Shown: positions 26,455 to 35,465 of the stretch, piece by piece
How the letters are laid out: each line of letters begins with the position of its first letter
How positions within the stretch are numbered: the first letter of the stretch is position 1
Assembly (NCBI GenBank): GCA_035530655.1
Contig: DATKUK010000039.1
Coordinates: 1-64,000 of the forward strand
DNA length: 64,000 bases
Reading direction: 5' to 3'
Source of the DNA: DATKUK01 sp035530655
Lineage (GTDB): Bacteria > Planctomycetota > Phycisphaerae > UBA1845 > DATKUK01
Position numbers and translations under genes: made by a program
Notes under the pieces: model-generated
What the model was told of the DNA's origin: nothing
Seen by the model: only the letters and a program-made list of their open reading frames with translations
Databases searched by the model: none

Positions 26455-28179
26455 ATGTCTGACATACAGTGCCTGGCGGAGCTTCGTCCCCAGATCGTCG
26501 AGTTTGTGTCCAAACGGGCGGCCACGGACGAATATGCGGCATACTGCCGAAATCTGCTGGCTGAGCTGATTGAGATCGATACGTCGATCGGCCCGGATCT
26601 CGATCGGCTCGCCCGGAACGAGTCGCGGACGTTCGACGTTCTCGAAAGCGAGATCAAGGCGATCGTGGGTGGCGAGGCGCTGATCGAGCGATGCCCGATC
26701 GACCCGGCGATTGAGGCGGACCGCTTCTACTCGGTGCCCTATTACGCGGCCACCACGGCGTGTCCGCGGCCCTCCGCAGAGCGGGTGTATTGCAACCGGG
26801 CGAACCTCATCGTGCACGTGGATCGCCAGGAGCCGGGCGTCGGCTGCGTGTACAACTCGCACGTGGACACGGTTGCGCCGTACGTAGCGGGGCGTCCAAA
26901 CGGCGAGCGGGTGCTCGGGCGCGGCGCGTGTGACGCTAAGGGGCAGCTTGTCCTGATGGTGGCACAGATGAAGCTGCTGGAGGAGCTACGCCGCACGTTC
27001 GGCTGGACGCCTTCTGGCCCTCGGGCGTACCACTTTGTGATTGACGAGGAAAGCGGGGGCAACGGTTCGTTGTCGCTGGCGCGTGAGCCGCGGTGGTCGG
27101 GCTATGAGGTGGTGGTCCACGAGCCTACGGGCAACATTCCGCACCCGGCCAATCGTGGTGCGGTGTGGTATCGATGTGCGATGTCGAGTTGTGGTGACGA
27201 AGGCGTCCATCCGTTGGAGATGATGCCGTTTGTGGTGACCAGCCTGGAGGAGGCCGGTCGGCAATTGCGGCAGCAGAGCCGCCACGAGCTGTTCGGACCC
27301 CAGCACGTGCAGACGAATCACGGCGTGTTGGGTGGGTATGGCAGGCACCCGTCGGCAGTCAACGACCACGTGGCGGTTACGGTTACGATCAAGGCGACGG
27401 CCAACCCCGAACGCATCCAGATGCGGCTGGTCGAGATGATCGACGCTATGTTGACCGAGTACACGCGGGTGTACGGCGACAAGACCCGCCAGATCGATCC
27501 AGCCACTGGTGAGCGAGTCCTTTCGCGGCACTGCGAGGTTCGTTCCGAGCCGTCGGAGGAGGGCCTGCGGTATCGAATCGACTTCTTCGGCAAGGCCGGC
27601 CACATGGGGGCGCTGCCCGAGTGTGATGGGGCGATCACCAAGGCAGCCTTTGTGCTGAGAGCCTTGATGAAGGCGGCTCAGAACTACCCCCAGATTGAGG
27701 CCGCCGGTCGACTGGCTGATGGACCGTCGTCCGATCCGCTCGTTTTGGAGGGTGGGCAGGGGTTCGTCCCGACCCATTCGTTGGACGATGTAACCCGCCG
27801 CCTGGCCGAGGCCGCTCAAGCCGGCGCCCAGCACTATTGCCGGTTCAGGCAAATCCAATTCAAGGCGGACATGGCTCGCATGAGCTTCGACAAGCTGCAC
27901 AACGAAGCCTATGCCTCCGACCTGGGCTGCTCGGTGTTCCGGGCGTTTGCGGCTGCCCACCGCGCGCTGGGGTTGGCTTGGCCTGAGCCGGCTGGGTGGG
28001 GTGTAAGCTGTGATGCGCGGATATACGCCCACTACGGACACTCCGTCGTGACGTACGGCCCGGGCAGCATCGAGCGAGCGCACGGCGACGGCGAATGGAT
28101 CGACGTGCGGCACATTCAGCAGGCGCTAGTGGCCGCTACGCTGGCAGCAGGCGCGCTTGGGCAAGGATCGGCAGGTTAA
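26455..28179 (+). CDS. M20-family metallopeptidase/amidohydrolase
   Basis: 574 residues, related to ArgE/DapE/CPG2-type enzymes that cleave amide bonds with two zinc ions. Metal-site segments are SHVDTV (about 136), GRGACDAKGQL (about 157) and DEESGGNG (about 197, with the catalytic Glu). A dimerisation lid domain spans about 240-420 and includes LSRHCEVR. The protein is longer than DapE (about 375 residues) because of an N-terminal extension of roughly 90 residues and insertions, so substrate cannot be assigned. It follows the DUF547 gene at nine bases. The small RNA unit lies downstream. Confidence 0.82.
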   Translation: MSDIQCLAELRPQIVEFVSKRAATDEYAAYCRNLLAELIEIDTSIGPDLDRLARNESRTFDVLESEIKAIVGGEALIERCPIDPAIEADRFYSVPYYAATTACPRPSAERVYCNRANLIVHVDRQEPGVGCVYNSHVDTVAPYVAGRPNGERVLGRGACDAKGQLVLMVAQMKLLEELRRTFGWTPSGPRAYHFVIDEESGGNGSLSLAREPRWSGYEVVVHEPTGNIPHPANRGAVWYRCAMSSCGDEGVHPLEMMPFVVTSLEEAGRQLRQQSRHELFGPQHVQTNHGVLGGYGRHPSAVNDHVAVTVTIKATANPERIQMRLVEMIDAMLTEYTRVYGDKTRQIDPATGERVLSRHCEVRSEPSEEGLRYRIDFFGKAGHMGALPECDGAITKAAFVLRALMKAAQNYPQIEAAGRLADGPSSDPLVLEGGQGFVPTHSLDDVTRRLAEAAQAGAQHYCRFRQIQFKADMARMSFDKLHNEAYASDLGCSVFRAFAAAHRALGLAWPEPAGWGVSCDARIYAHYGHSVVTYGPGSIERAHGDGEWIDVRHIQQALVAATLAAGALGQGSAG

Positions 28180-28263
28180 AAGCAGGACCGGCTTTCGTTG
28201 CTGCTACCGACCTAGGATGCAGACATGGGGTTGCCGAGGGCCGGCTGGCTCGGCGCATTGGGC

Positions 28264-28291
28264 TTGACTGTGCGACTGTGAGTGTGATAAT
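28264..28291 (+). promoter_or_regulatory. Strong promoter in front of a non-coding region
   Basis: TTGACT (28264-28269), 16-base spacer, GATAAT (28286-28291): five of six matches in each hexamer. Expected start site near 28298. No protein-coding gene follows on this strand before the terminator at 28427. Confidence 0.72.
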
Positions 28292-28297
28292 CGTTGG

Positions 28298-28427
28298 TAA
28301 AGCGTGAATAACAGGCGCAAGAACCGTCCACGGCCTACTGGCCGGGCGAGTTTACGAGTATGCCTGGTCGCCACTCCACACGACGGGTTACCCCCCCTAA
28401 CTCGTCTAAAGCGACCAGGCTTTTTTT
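28298..28427 (+). ncRNA. Candidate small RNA with C7 loop
   Basis: A predicted transcript of about 130 bases bounded by the promoter above and a terminator. Three elements can be drawn. First, a CGGCC/GGCCG hairpin with loop TACT (28331-28344). Second, a 10-bp closing stem (28362-28371 with 28411-28420). Third, nested inside that, a 9-bp stem (28382-28390 with 28398-28406, one G-U pair) presenting a loop of seven cytosines. T7 follows at 28421-28427. An alternative 8-bp helix (28345-28352 with 28399-28406) would disrupt the terminator. No convincing ORF or known RNA family is visible. C-rich loops in known bacterial sRNAs pair with ribosome-binding sites. Confidence 0.6.
28362..28427 (+). terminator. 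Two-tier rho-independent terminator
   Basis: GCCTGGTCGC and GCGACCAGGC form a perfect 10-bp stem followed at once by seven T residues, the best intrinsic terminator in the window. The stem encloses a second hairpin with a C7 loop. It could end the small RNA, and also any read-through from the M20 peptidase gene 180 bases upstream. Confidence 0.85.
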
Positions 28428-28516
28428 GCGCCATTGCACCGAAACCGGCCGGCGAATTTCGTCTGGGGGCCTTGGTTGCGCCGGAGTTGGGCGCGCCAAT
28501 GCGCCCTTGCCGTAGG

Positions 28517-29578
28517 TTAACTTACCGGGGCGGACGGAGTAGGCGTCGGCAGGTCGGCCGCGCGCTCGGCGACGGTGGTTGGGCCGATCTGGTCGGCAAG
28601 ATGGCAGGCGGCCAGGTGATCCGACGGGGCACCATCGTGGGGCTGTAGTGGCGGGGGCTCGGAGCGGCAGATCCCTTCGGCCATGGGGCAGCGGGGGTGA
28701 AAAGGGCACCCGGCTGGCGGATTGACGGGGCTGGGGATTTCGCCGACGAGGATAATGCGACGTCGGGAGCGCCGCATCTGCGGGTCGGGCTGGGGAACAG
28801 CCGAGAGAAGCGCCTGGGTGTAGGGGTGTTTGGGGTTGGCGTACAGTTCGTCGCCCGCAGCGAACTCGACGATCTTGCCGAGATACATCACGGCCACCTC
28901 GTCGCTAACGTGTTCGACCACCGCGAGGTTGTGGGCGATAAACAGGTAACTGAGGCCCAACTCGTCCTGGAGGTCCTTGAGCAGATTCAGGATCTGCGAC
29001 TGAATGGAGACGTCCAGGGCGCTGACCGGTTCGTCGCAGACGATCAGCTTGGGCTCGAGGGCCAGGGCCCGTGCGATGCCGATGCGCTGACGTTGACCGC
29101 CCGAAAAAGCGTTGGGGTAGCAGGACATGTCTGCCGGCGAGAGCCCCACGCGCTCGAACAGCTCGGCGACTCGCTTGCGGCGTTGGGCGCCACGGGCAAT
29201 ACGGTGAACCGTGAGGGCCTCGCCGACAATGTTGCCCACGGTCATGCGCGGGTTCAAGCTGCTGACGGGATCCTGGAAGATGATCTGGATCTGACGGCGC
29301 ATGCGGCGCAGTTGCCCTCGGGGCAGGGCAAACAGGTCGATGCCATCGAAGACGACGCGGCCGGTCGTGGCGGGGATGAGCCGGAGGATGGTTCGCGCGA
29401 CGGTGGTCTTGCCGCACCCGCTTTCGCCCACGAGCCCCAATGTCCTGCCGCGACGCACACCGAAACTGACCCCGTCGACGGCTTTGACCCAGCCGATGGT
29501 GCGAGAGAAGACGCCGCGTCGCACGGGGAAGTGGGTCTTCAGGTCGTTGACGGTCAGGATGGAGTCGTCGGCAATCAT
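28517..29578 (-). CDS. oppF: Peptide ABC transporter ATPase, OppF/DppF type
   Basis: 353 residues. Walker A GESGCGKT, Q-loop IIFQDP, signature FSGGQRQR and Walker B LIVCDEP are all present. The C-terminal oligopeptide/dipeptide extension contains the Cys cluster CPFHPRCPMAEGIC, which in some family members binds a [4Fe-4S] cluster. The ATG overlaps the oppD stop by one base (TGATG); the open frame upstream of it is inside oppD. Last gene of an eight-gene transporter operon; it would pair with OppD to drive both permease pairs. Confidence 0.93.
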   Translation of the reverse strand: MIADDSILTVNDLKTHFPVRRGVFSRTIGWVKAVDGVSFGVRRGRTLGLVGESGCGKTTVARTILRLIPATTGRVVFDGIDLFALPRGQLRRMRRQIQIIFQDPVSSLNPRMTVGNIVGEALTVHRIARGAQRRKRVAELFERVGLSPADMSCYPNAFSGGQRQRIGIARALALEPKLIVCDEPVSALDVSIQSQILNLLKDLQDELGLSYLFIAHNLAVVEHVSDEVAVMYLGKIVEFAAGDELYANPKHPYTQALLSAVPQPDPQMRRSRRRIILVGEIPSPVNPPAGCPFHPRCPMAEGICRSEPPPLQPHDGAPSDHLAACHLADQIGPTTVAERAADLPTPTPSAPVS

Positions 29579-30606
29579 CAAGACGGATCGACCTCCGGGC
29601 CGGGCTGATAGCCAGGCGCCTTCCAGCAGGCGACGGGGTGACCGGGTTTGACCTCCCGGCGGATCGGCTCGACCGTCTGACATCGGTGGTCGTCGCGGCC
29701 CAGCGGGCAACGCGGGTGGAACTTACAGCCCGAGGGGAAGGCCCGCGGATCGGGCACCGTGCCTTCGATCACCTCAAGTCGCTGCTTGGCCTCGGACAAA
29801 CGCGGCAAGCTGCGGAAGAGCCCCTGCGTGTAGGGATGCAGCGGATTGGCAAAGAGTTCGTCGACGTAGGCCGATTCGACGATCTTGCCGGCGTACATCA
29901 CACACACGTGATGGGCGACGCTCGCCACGACGCCCAAGTCGTGGGTGATGAGCAGGATGGCGAGGTTGGTCTGTCGCTGGAGTTGGCCGAGAAGTTCGAG
30001 AATCTGGGCCTGGATGGTCACGTCGAGCGCGGTGGTGGGCTCGTCAGCGATGAGTAGTTCGGGTTTGCACGACAGGGCCATGGCGATCATGACGCGCTGT
30101 CGCTGTCCCCCCGACAGTTGGTGGGGATACTGGCGGACGCGCTGGGCGGCTTCGGGAATACCGACCTGCGCGAGTAGTTCCTCGGCCCGCTGCCAAGCGG
30201 AACGCTTGCTAAGCCCCTGGTGCAGGCGAATGGCCTCGACGATCTGATTGCCCACGGTGTAGACAGGGTTGAGGCTGGTCATGGGTTCCTGGAAGACCAT
30301 GGCGATACGATTGCCGCGTACCTTCCGCATGCGGCTTTCAGGCATGGTAACCAGGTTCTGGCCGTCGAAGAGGACGCGCCCCGCGACAATCTGCCCGGGC
30401 GGGCTTTGGATCAGGCGCATGATCGACAAGGCGGTGACCGACTTGCCGCAGCCGCTCTCGCCGACCAGGGCGAGGGTCTTGCCCGCAGCTATGCTGAAGC
30501 CCACCCCGTCGACGGCGCGAACGACGCCCAACTCGGTCAGGAAGTGCGTGCGCAGCCCTTGTACCTGAAGCAGTGTGCCGTTTCGCGTTGCCTCTTGCTT
30601 ACCCAT
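29578..30606 (-). CDS. oppD: Peptide ABC transporter ATPase, OppD/DppD type
   Basis: 342 residues with Walker A GESGCGKS, Q-loop VFQEP, signature LSGGQRQR, Walker B LLIADEP and H-loop LITHDLG. The C-terminal oligopeptide-binding extension has CKFHPRCPLGRDDHRC, a four-Cys pattern like that of OppF. It starts six bases after the OppC stop. No other ATPase gene exists in the operon. Confidence 0.94.
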   Translation of the reverse strand: MGKQEATRNGTLLQVQGLRTHFLTELGVVRAVDGVGFSIAAGKTLALVGESGCGKSVTALSIMRLIQSPPGQIVAGRVLFDGQNLVTMPESRMRKVRGNRIAMVFQEPMTSLNPVYTVGNQIVEAIRLHQGLSKRSAWQRAEELLAQVGIPEAAQRVRQYPHQLSGGQRQRVMIAMALSCKPELLIADEPTTALDVTIQAQILELLGQLQRQTNLAILLITHDLGVVASVAHHVCVMYAGKIVESAYVDELFANPLHPYTQGLFRSLPRLSEAKQRLEVIEGTVPDPRAFPSGCKFHPRCPLGRDDHRCQTVEPIRREVKPGHPVACWKAPGYQPGPEVDPS

Positions 30607-30612
30607 ATGCCG

Positions 30613-31752
30613 CTACGCTTGTTGCCCTGCGACCGATCCGGGATCGAACGCGTCGCGCAGTCCGTCGCCCACGAAGTTGAACGCCATCACCGCTACGAAG
30701 ATGAAAAAGCCGGGCCAGAGTATCCAGGGATGCTGGGCGAGCTCGCTGATGTTGACGGCTTTCTGAAGCATGTTGCCCCAACTTGGCACGGGGTCTTGTA
30801 TGCCCATGCCGATCAAGCTTAAGGCCGACTCGCCGAGGATGTAGGCCGGTATGCTCAGCGACGCTGCCACTATAGCATAGGACAGGGTGCTCGGCAGGAC
30901 ATGCCGAACAATGATGCGCCAACTGGGCAGGCCCGCGGCGACGGCGGCCGTGACGAAATCCTGCTTGGCGATAGACAGCACCATACCGCGAATGACACGG
31001 GCCAGCCCGGCCCAGCCGATGAAGGCGAGGATAAAGACCACGCCGAAGTACACCTGTACCGAACTCAGGCCGGGCGGCAAGGTGCTGTAGAGGATCATCA
31101 GCAGGTACAGCCCGGGGATCAGCATAATCAGCTCGCACAATCGCTGGATGAGCAGGTCGATCGTGCCGCCGTAGTACCCGCTGATTCCTCCGATCAGCAG
31201 CCCGATGATCAGGCTCACCGACGTGCCCAACAGACCCACAGTCATGGAGACGCGCGAGCCGTAGATCAGGCGGCTGAGGACATCTCGGCCCACGTGATCG
31301 GCCCCCAGCAGATAGAGCCTTCCCGGCGTATCGACGCCGAACAGGCGGACGTCTGTGGGGATCAGTCCCAGCAGTCGATACTTGTGCCCGCGGGCGAAGA
31401 AACGCAGGTAGTACTTCTTCGACGGATCCTGCTTGTAGATCCTCTGGTAATACTCGTTGAAGGTGTAGCTGCTGCCATAGACAAACGGGCGGAACGAGAA
31501 GTTGCCCTCGTCGTCGTAGAAGTGTGGCCGCAGTGGCGGATGGTAGGAATGATCGCGGCGCTGGTCGTCGTAGTGATAGGGGGCAAAGAAGTCGGCGAAG
31601 ATGGTGAACACGTAGAGCACCACGAGGATCCTGAATCCGTGCATGGCCATCCGGTGGCGGCGAAGGGCGCGCAGGCTCAGACGTAGCGGGCTGAGCGATT
31701 CGGTCTGCCCGTTGGACGGCTCGGCTGCGACTGTCTCGGCCTGTTGGCTCAT
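30613..31752 (-). CDS. oppC: Peptide ABC permease OppC-type, set 1, with long insert
   Basis: 379 residues. After TM1 (about 38-56) comes a polar segment of some 110 residues, rich in Tyr, Asp, Arg and Phe, before the usual LGADHVGRDVLSRLIYGSR motif. The paralogue in set 2 has about 40 residues at that place. The remaining helices carry the BPD_transp_1 domain with the EAA-like loop (FVTAAVAAGLPSWRIIVRHV). The insert should face the periplasm and may contact its binding protein; E. coli YejE also has an enlarged segment here. The start overlaps the OppB stop (ATGA). Confidence 0.88.
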   Translation of the reverse strand: MSQQAETVAAEPSNGQTESLSPLRLSLRALRRHRMAMHGFRILVVLYVFTIFADFFAPYHYDDQRRDHSYHPPLRPHFYDDEGNFSFRPFVYGSSYTFNEYYQRIYKQDPSKKYYLRFFARGHKYRLLGLIPTDVRLFGVDTPGRLYLLGADHVGRDVLSRLIYGSRVSMTVGLLGTSVSLIIGLLIGGISGYYGGTIDLLIQRLCELIMLIPGLYLLMILYSTLPPGLSSVQVYFGVVFILAFIGWAGLARVIRGMVLSIAKQDFVTAAVAAGLPSWRIIVRHVLPSTLSYAIVAASLSIPAYILGESALSLIGMGIQDPVPSWGNMLQKAVNISELAQHPWILWPGFFIFVAVMAFNFVGDGLRDAFDPGSVAGQQA

Positions 31753-32717
31753 GAGTAGGAGATCCTCGGGTCGACCACGGCCAGGAGCACGTCGGCCAGC
31801 AGATTGCCGATCAGCAGCATCAAGGCGCCCATCATGAAGCCGCCCATCACCAGGAATTCGTCCTTGCTGCGCACGGCGTTGAACAGCAGGAACCCCAGCC
31901 CGGGATAGCTGGTGATGATCTCCAGCAGGGCGGCTCCGCTGAACAGTGAGGCAAACTGATAGCCGAAGATGGTAATCAGCGGGTTGACGGCATTGCGGAG
32001 GGCGTGCTTGTAGATGACGCGGTGCTCGCTCAACCCCTTGGCGCGGGCGGTGGTCACGTATTGCTGTCGCAGCACGTCGAGCATGTTGCCCCGCATGATG
32101 CGCTGCAAGCCCGCCAGCGCCCCGACGACCAGCACCGCCACGGGGATAGCCAGGTGGGCGGCAAGGTCGGCGAGCTTGCCCGAGACGGTGAGCTGGTCGT
32201 AATCGACGCTCTTCAGTCCGCCGGCCGGCAGCCATTGCAGTTCGCCGCTGAAGAGGTACAGCAGCAGCAGCGCGAGGAAAAAGTGGGGCAGGCTCATCCC
32301 CATGAACGAGATGCTGCTAAGCACCTTGTCGGACGGGCGGTACTGGTGCACAGCCGCGTAGATTCCCAACGGGATCGCCACCAGCCACGTCAACGTGATG
32401 GCTGCGATGTTCAGGATGAGAGTGTTGATAAGCCGATCGCCGATAAGCTGAGCGACCGGTCGCTTGTACTCAAAGCTGTAGCCGAAGTCGCCCCGGACGA
32501 AGCGCGACAGCCAAGCCAAATACTGCACGTACACCGGCGAGTCGAGACGGTACTTCACCCGCTCCTTCTCGATGTACTCCTGCGAGACGCGGCTGTCCTG
32601 CTTGAGGCGGTCGAAGTAATCCCCCGGCGCCAGCTTCATGAAGCCGTAGCCCAGGATCGAGGCGGCCAGCAGCATGAGCAGAGCGATCAGGATTCTTCGG
32701 GTGATGTAGCTGATCAT
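31749..32717 (-). CDS. oppB: Peptide ABC permease OppB-type, set 1
   Basis: 322 residues with six predicted membrane helices and the BPD_transp_1 domain. It opens with the OppB-type pattern MISYITRRILIALLMLLAAS and carries the EAA loop YVTTARAKGLSEHRVIYKHA, the coupling site for the ATPase. It starts 47 bases after the set 1 binding protein and overlaps OppC by four bases. Together with OppC it forms one translocation channel. Confidence 0.92.
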   Translation of the reverse strand: MISYITRRILIALLMLLAASILGYGFMKLAPGDYFDRLKQDSRVSQEYIEKERVKYRLDSPVYVQYLAWLSRFVRGDFGYSFEYKRPVAQLIGDRLINTLILNIAAITLTWLVAIPLGIYAAVHQYRPSDKVLSSISFMGMSLPHFFLALLLLYLFSGELQWLPAGGLKSVDYDQLTVSGKLADLAAHLAIPVAVLVVGALAGLQRIMRGNMLDVLRQQYVTTARAKGLSEHRVIYKHALRNAVNPLITIFGYQFASLFSGAALLEIITSYPGLGFLLFNAVRSKDEFLVMGGFMMGALMLLIGNLLADVLLAVVDPRISYS

Positions 32718-32764
32718 CGTGCCGCCGGCCAGAGAATCGTGAGGGTGAACGTTCGTGTCTTGCG

Positions 32765-34576
32765 CTAGGGCTCGAGCAGGAAGATCTCCTCCGCATTGTG
32801 CAGTACCCCGCCAATCGGCGCGGGGAAGACGTTGCCGAACTTGTTGCGCAGGGCGACCATGTGTTCGTTAACGGCCGTATAGATATAGGGCTGTTGCTCC
32901 GCGATAATCGCCTGCCACTCGTCATAGAGCTTCTTGCGTTTGACGCGGTCGAGTTCCTGGAAGCCTTGGTCGAAAATCTCGTCGATGCGTGCCTCCCATG
33001 GCGTGGCCGGCGACTTCTGGTAGGGATACCACACGTGCATTCGCCCACCGGATTTCCAGATGTGGGCCCCCCAATGCGGCTCGGGGCCTCCGGTCAGGCC
33101 GAGCAGAATGGCCTCCCAGTCGAAGGTCTTGTCCATCCTGGTGATTAGCGCGTTGAATTCGATCGCACGAAGGTTCGCCTTCATGCCCAACTGTTCCAGG
33201 TCCTTGCGGACGATCTCAGCGATGGCTATACGCTGATTGTTCTCGGCGTTGGTCATGAGCGTGAACTCGACCTTGTGACCTTCGGCGTCTTCGAGCACGC
33301 CGTCGTCGTCGCGGTCGATCAACTCCATATCGCGCAGCAGGCTGCGGGCCTTGTCGAGGTTGTAGTCGTACGTCCTGATGTTGGGATTGTAGAAGTAGCC
33401 CATCGCCGAGGTCGCGGGCCCATACTGCGGGTAACCCAACCCGTTCATCACCGAGTCAATAATGGTCTGCCGATCGATTGCATGGGCGACCGCCTGTCGG
33501 AAGCGGACGTCGCTGAACCACCGCCGCTGGTACGGGGCAATGTAGGGTTTGCCGTCCACCGAGGCGCCGGGGTTCACGTTGAACACGACGTACTGCGAGC
33601 CGTATCTAGGACCGAGTTGATATATCCGGAAATTCCCTTCGCGTTCGAGCGGCTTGAGTATCGGGAAGTCCTCTCCCCGCATCCTCAGGATCGCATCCGT
33701 CTCGGCGTTCCTGAATCGCAGGAACTCGGAATTGAGGTCCTGGACGATGACGTAGATGATTTCCTCAAGATAGGGAAGGCGGTTGCCCTCAGCATCTCGA
33801 CGCCAGTAGCGGGGGTTGCGGCGGAGGATGACCTTTTGGCCGGTCTCGTGGCTGGCGAGCATGAACGGCCCGGTGCCGACGATGTCCTCGGGCTTGCTGT
33901 CGGCGCCCATGGCTGAATCAAACGTACCGGCAAGGATCATCGGTTGGTACTTATGCTTGGGGACAATGTCACTGGCGATCAGCAGGTCGAAGATCGCGCA
34001 CTTGACGGGCAGCTCGAAGCGGACGGTGAAATCGTCCACTTTGCTGACCTGCCATTGCTTGCCCTCGATGGTGATGATGTCGCGCATGGACGTCGTGATG
34101 TCGTCGTTGTAGATCACGTCCATATAGGTAAACACCACGTCGTCGGCGGTGAACGGCTTGCCGTCGTTCCATTGAACGCCCTCGCGGAGCTTGACCGTCC
34201 ACACCAGGCCCGACTCATCATGCTCCCATGCTGTCGCCAACAGCGGTTTGCGCTCGAAGGTCCAGGCGTCGACAGTCGTCAATCCCTCGAAGATGCTTAA
34301 GGTGAACTCCGAGGTGCTCATTTCGCCCGAGGTGATCGGATTGAAACTCTTCGGTGGGCTGATACTGGCAAAGATGATCCTGCCGCCGTATCGACCGACG
34401 ACGGGCTGGTAGGCCTCGCGCGCAACCGATCCCCAGCGAGTCGGACCTGTCGTCGTACCGGTCGTACTCCCGGATGGTTTCCGCTCGCCCTGCCCGCAGC
34501 CGACAAGCGAGAAGGCCGTTACAGCGGTAAGTAGGATCTGTGTCACTCTATCCGCTCTGACTCGGATCAAACGCAT
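32765..34576 (-). CDS. Peptide-type substrate-binding lipoprotein, set 1
   Basis: About 603 residues of the SBP_bac_5 family (OppA/DppA). A lipoprotein signal ends in the lipobox FSLVGC. Typical segments are ATAWEHDESGLVWTVKLREG, VQWNDGKPFTADDVVFTY, VGTGPFMLASHETGQKVI and FRQAVAHAIDRQTI. ATG 34576 lies inside the end of the set 2 OppC gene; a GTG at 34546, just past that stop, would give a shorter but still valid leader. It binds peptides or other small ligands in the periplasm; ligand unknown. Confidence 0.88.
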   Translation of the reverse strand: MRLIRVRADRVTQILLTAVTAFSLVGCGQGERKPSGSTTGTTTGPTRWGSVAREAYQPVVGRYGGRIIFASISPPKSFNPITSGEMSTSEFTLSIFEGLTTVDAWTFERKPLLATAWEHDESGLVWTVKLREGVQWNDGKPFTADDVVFTYMDVIYNDDITTSMRDIITIEGKQWQVSKVDDFTVRFELPVKCAIFDLLIASDIVPKHKYQPMILAGTFDSAMGADSKPEDIVGTGPFMLASHETGQKVILRRNPRYWRRDAEGNRLPYLEEIIYVIVQDLNSEFLRFRNAETDAILRMRGEDFPILKPLEREGNFRIYQLGPRYGSQYVVFNVNPGASVDGKPYIAPYQRRWFSDVRFRQAVAHAIDRQTIIDSVMNGLGYPQYGPATSAMGYFYNPNIRTYDYNLDKARSLLRDMELIDRDDDGVLEDAEGHKVEFTLMTNAENNQRIAIAEIVRKDLEQLGMKANLRAIEFNALITRMDKTFDWEAILLGLTGGPEPHWGAHIWKSGGRMHVWYPYQKSPATPWEARIDEIFDQGFQELDRVKRKKLYDEWQAIIAEQQPYIYTAVNEHMVALRNKFGNVFPAPIGGVLHNAEEIFLLEP

Positions 34577-35465
34577 CACGCAGCCCATCTCCAATGAAGT
34601 TCAGGCTCAGCAGCGTCGCGCTGAGCAGCGTGCAGGGAAACACAATCAGCCACCAGGCGCTTTGGACGTTGTTGATAGCTTCGAGCCCGTCGGCCGCCAG
34701 ATTGCCCCAGCTTGGCAGCGGCGGATGAATGCCTATGCCCAGAAAGCTGAGAAACGATTCCTGAAGCATGGCCTGCGGCACGGTCAGCGTTGCATAGACC
34801 AGAATGGGCCCGATCAGATTCGGCAGCAGGTGCCGCCAGAAGATGCCCGCGCCGCTGACGCCGCCCGCCCTCGCCGCCTCGACGAAAGGCTGGGCCTTGA
34901 GCGAAAGTACCTGACCGCGAACGACCCGAGCCATGGTCAGCCAACTGACGGCCCCGATTGCGAGAAATAGAATGATGACATTAGCGGCGGCAGCACCGAA
35001 GACGCCCTCCAAGCGCCGTTCAAACGCGAACTTAATCAAGATCACCAGCAGAATATAGGGCAGCCCATAAAGTATGTCCACCAAACGCATCATGATCGCG
35101 TCGACGCGCCCGCCGGTCAGACCGGCGAATGCGCCCCAACCCGTGCCGATGATCACACTGATCGCCGCCGCCGCCAGCCCCACGCCCAAACTGATCAAGC
35201 CCCCCAGCAGACAACGAGCCCACAAAGGTCGGCCGAGCTTGTCGGTGCCGAGTGGCTGCAACCACGTGGGTGGTGTGCGGGCGTCGTCGAGATGTTGATC
35301 GTTGGAGGCTGGGATCGACCACGCCGCGGCCAACACGCACGCCGCGACGATCGCAGCCAGAAAGACCAGCGACGCAATGGCCAGCCGGTTTCGCCTGAAG
35401 GCCGACCACCGTCGCGCCTCGTGCGCCACGTCGTACAGCGCTGGCGTGGTCGCGGTACGCGTCAT
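34548..35465 (-). CDS. Peptide ABC permease OppC-type, set 2
   Basis: 305 residues with BPD_transp_1 helices. After TM1 a short outer loop leads to LGTDKLGRPLWARCLLGG, a variant of the usual GTDxxGRD motif in which the Asp is Pro. The EAA loop is FVEAARAGGVSGAGIFWRHL. The start overlaps the OppB stop as ATGA. It differs from the set 1 OppC in lacking the long periplasmic insert. Confidence 0.9.
   Translation of the reverse strand: MTRTATTPALYDVAHEARRWSAFRRNRLAIASLVFLAAIVAACVLAAAWSIPASNDQHLDDARTPPTWLQPLGTDKLGRPLWARCLLGGLISLGVGLAAAAISVIIGTGWGAFAGLTGGRVDAIMMRLVDILYGLPYILLVILIKFAFERRLEGVFGAAAANVIILFLAIGAVSWLTMARVVRGQVLSLKAQPFVEAARAGGVSGAGIFWRHLLPNLIGPILVYATLTVPQAMLQESFLSFLGIGIHPPLPSWGNLAADGLEAINNVQSAWWLIVFPCTLLSATLLSLNFIGDGLRDAFDPSQSG

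Larger units (their letters stand above)
28180..28516. other. Intergenic region carrying the small RNA unit
   Basis: 337 bases between the converging M20 peptidase and oppF genes. It holds the promoter, candidate small RNA and terminator listed separately. From 28428 to 28516 I see nothing further apart from the oppF stop region. Confidence 0.6.
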
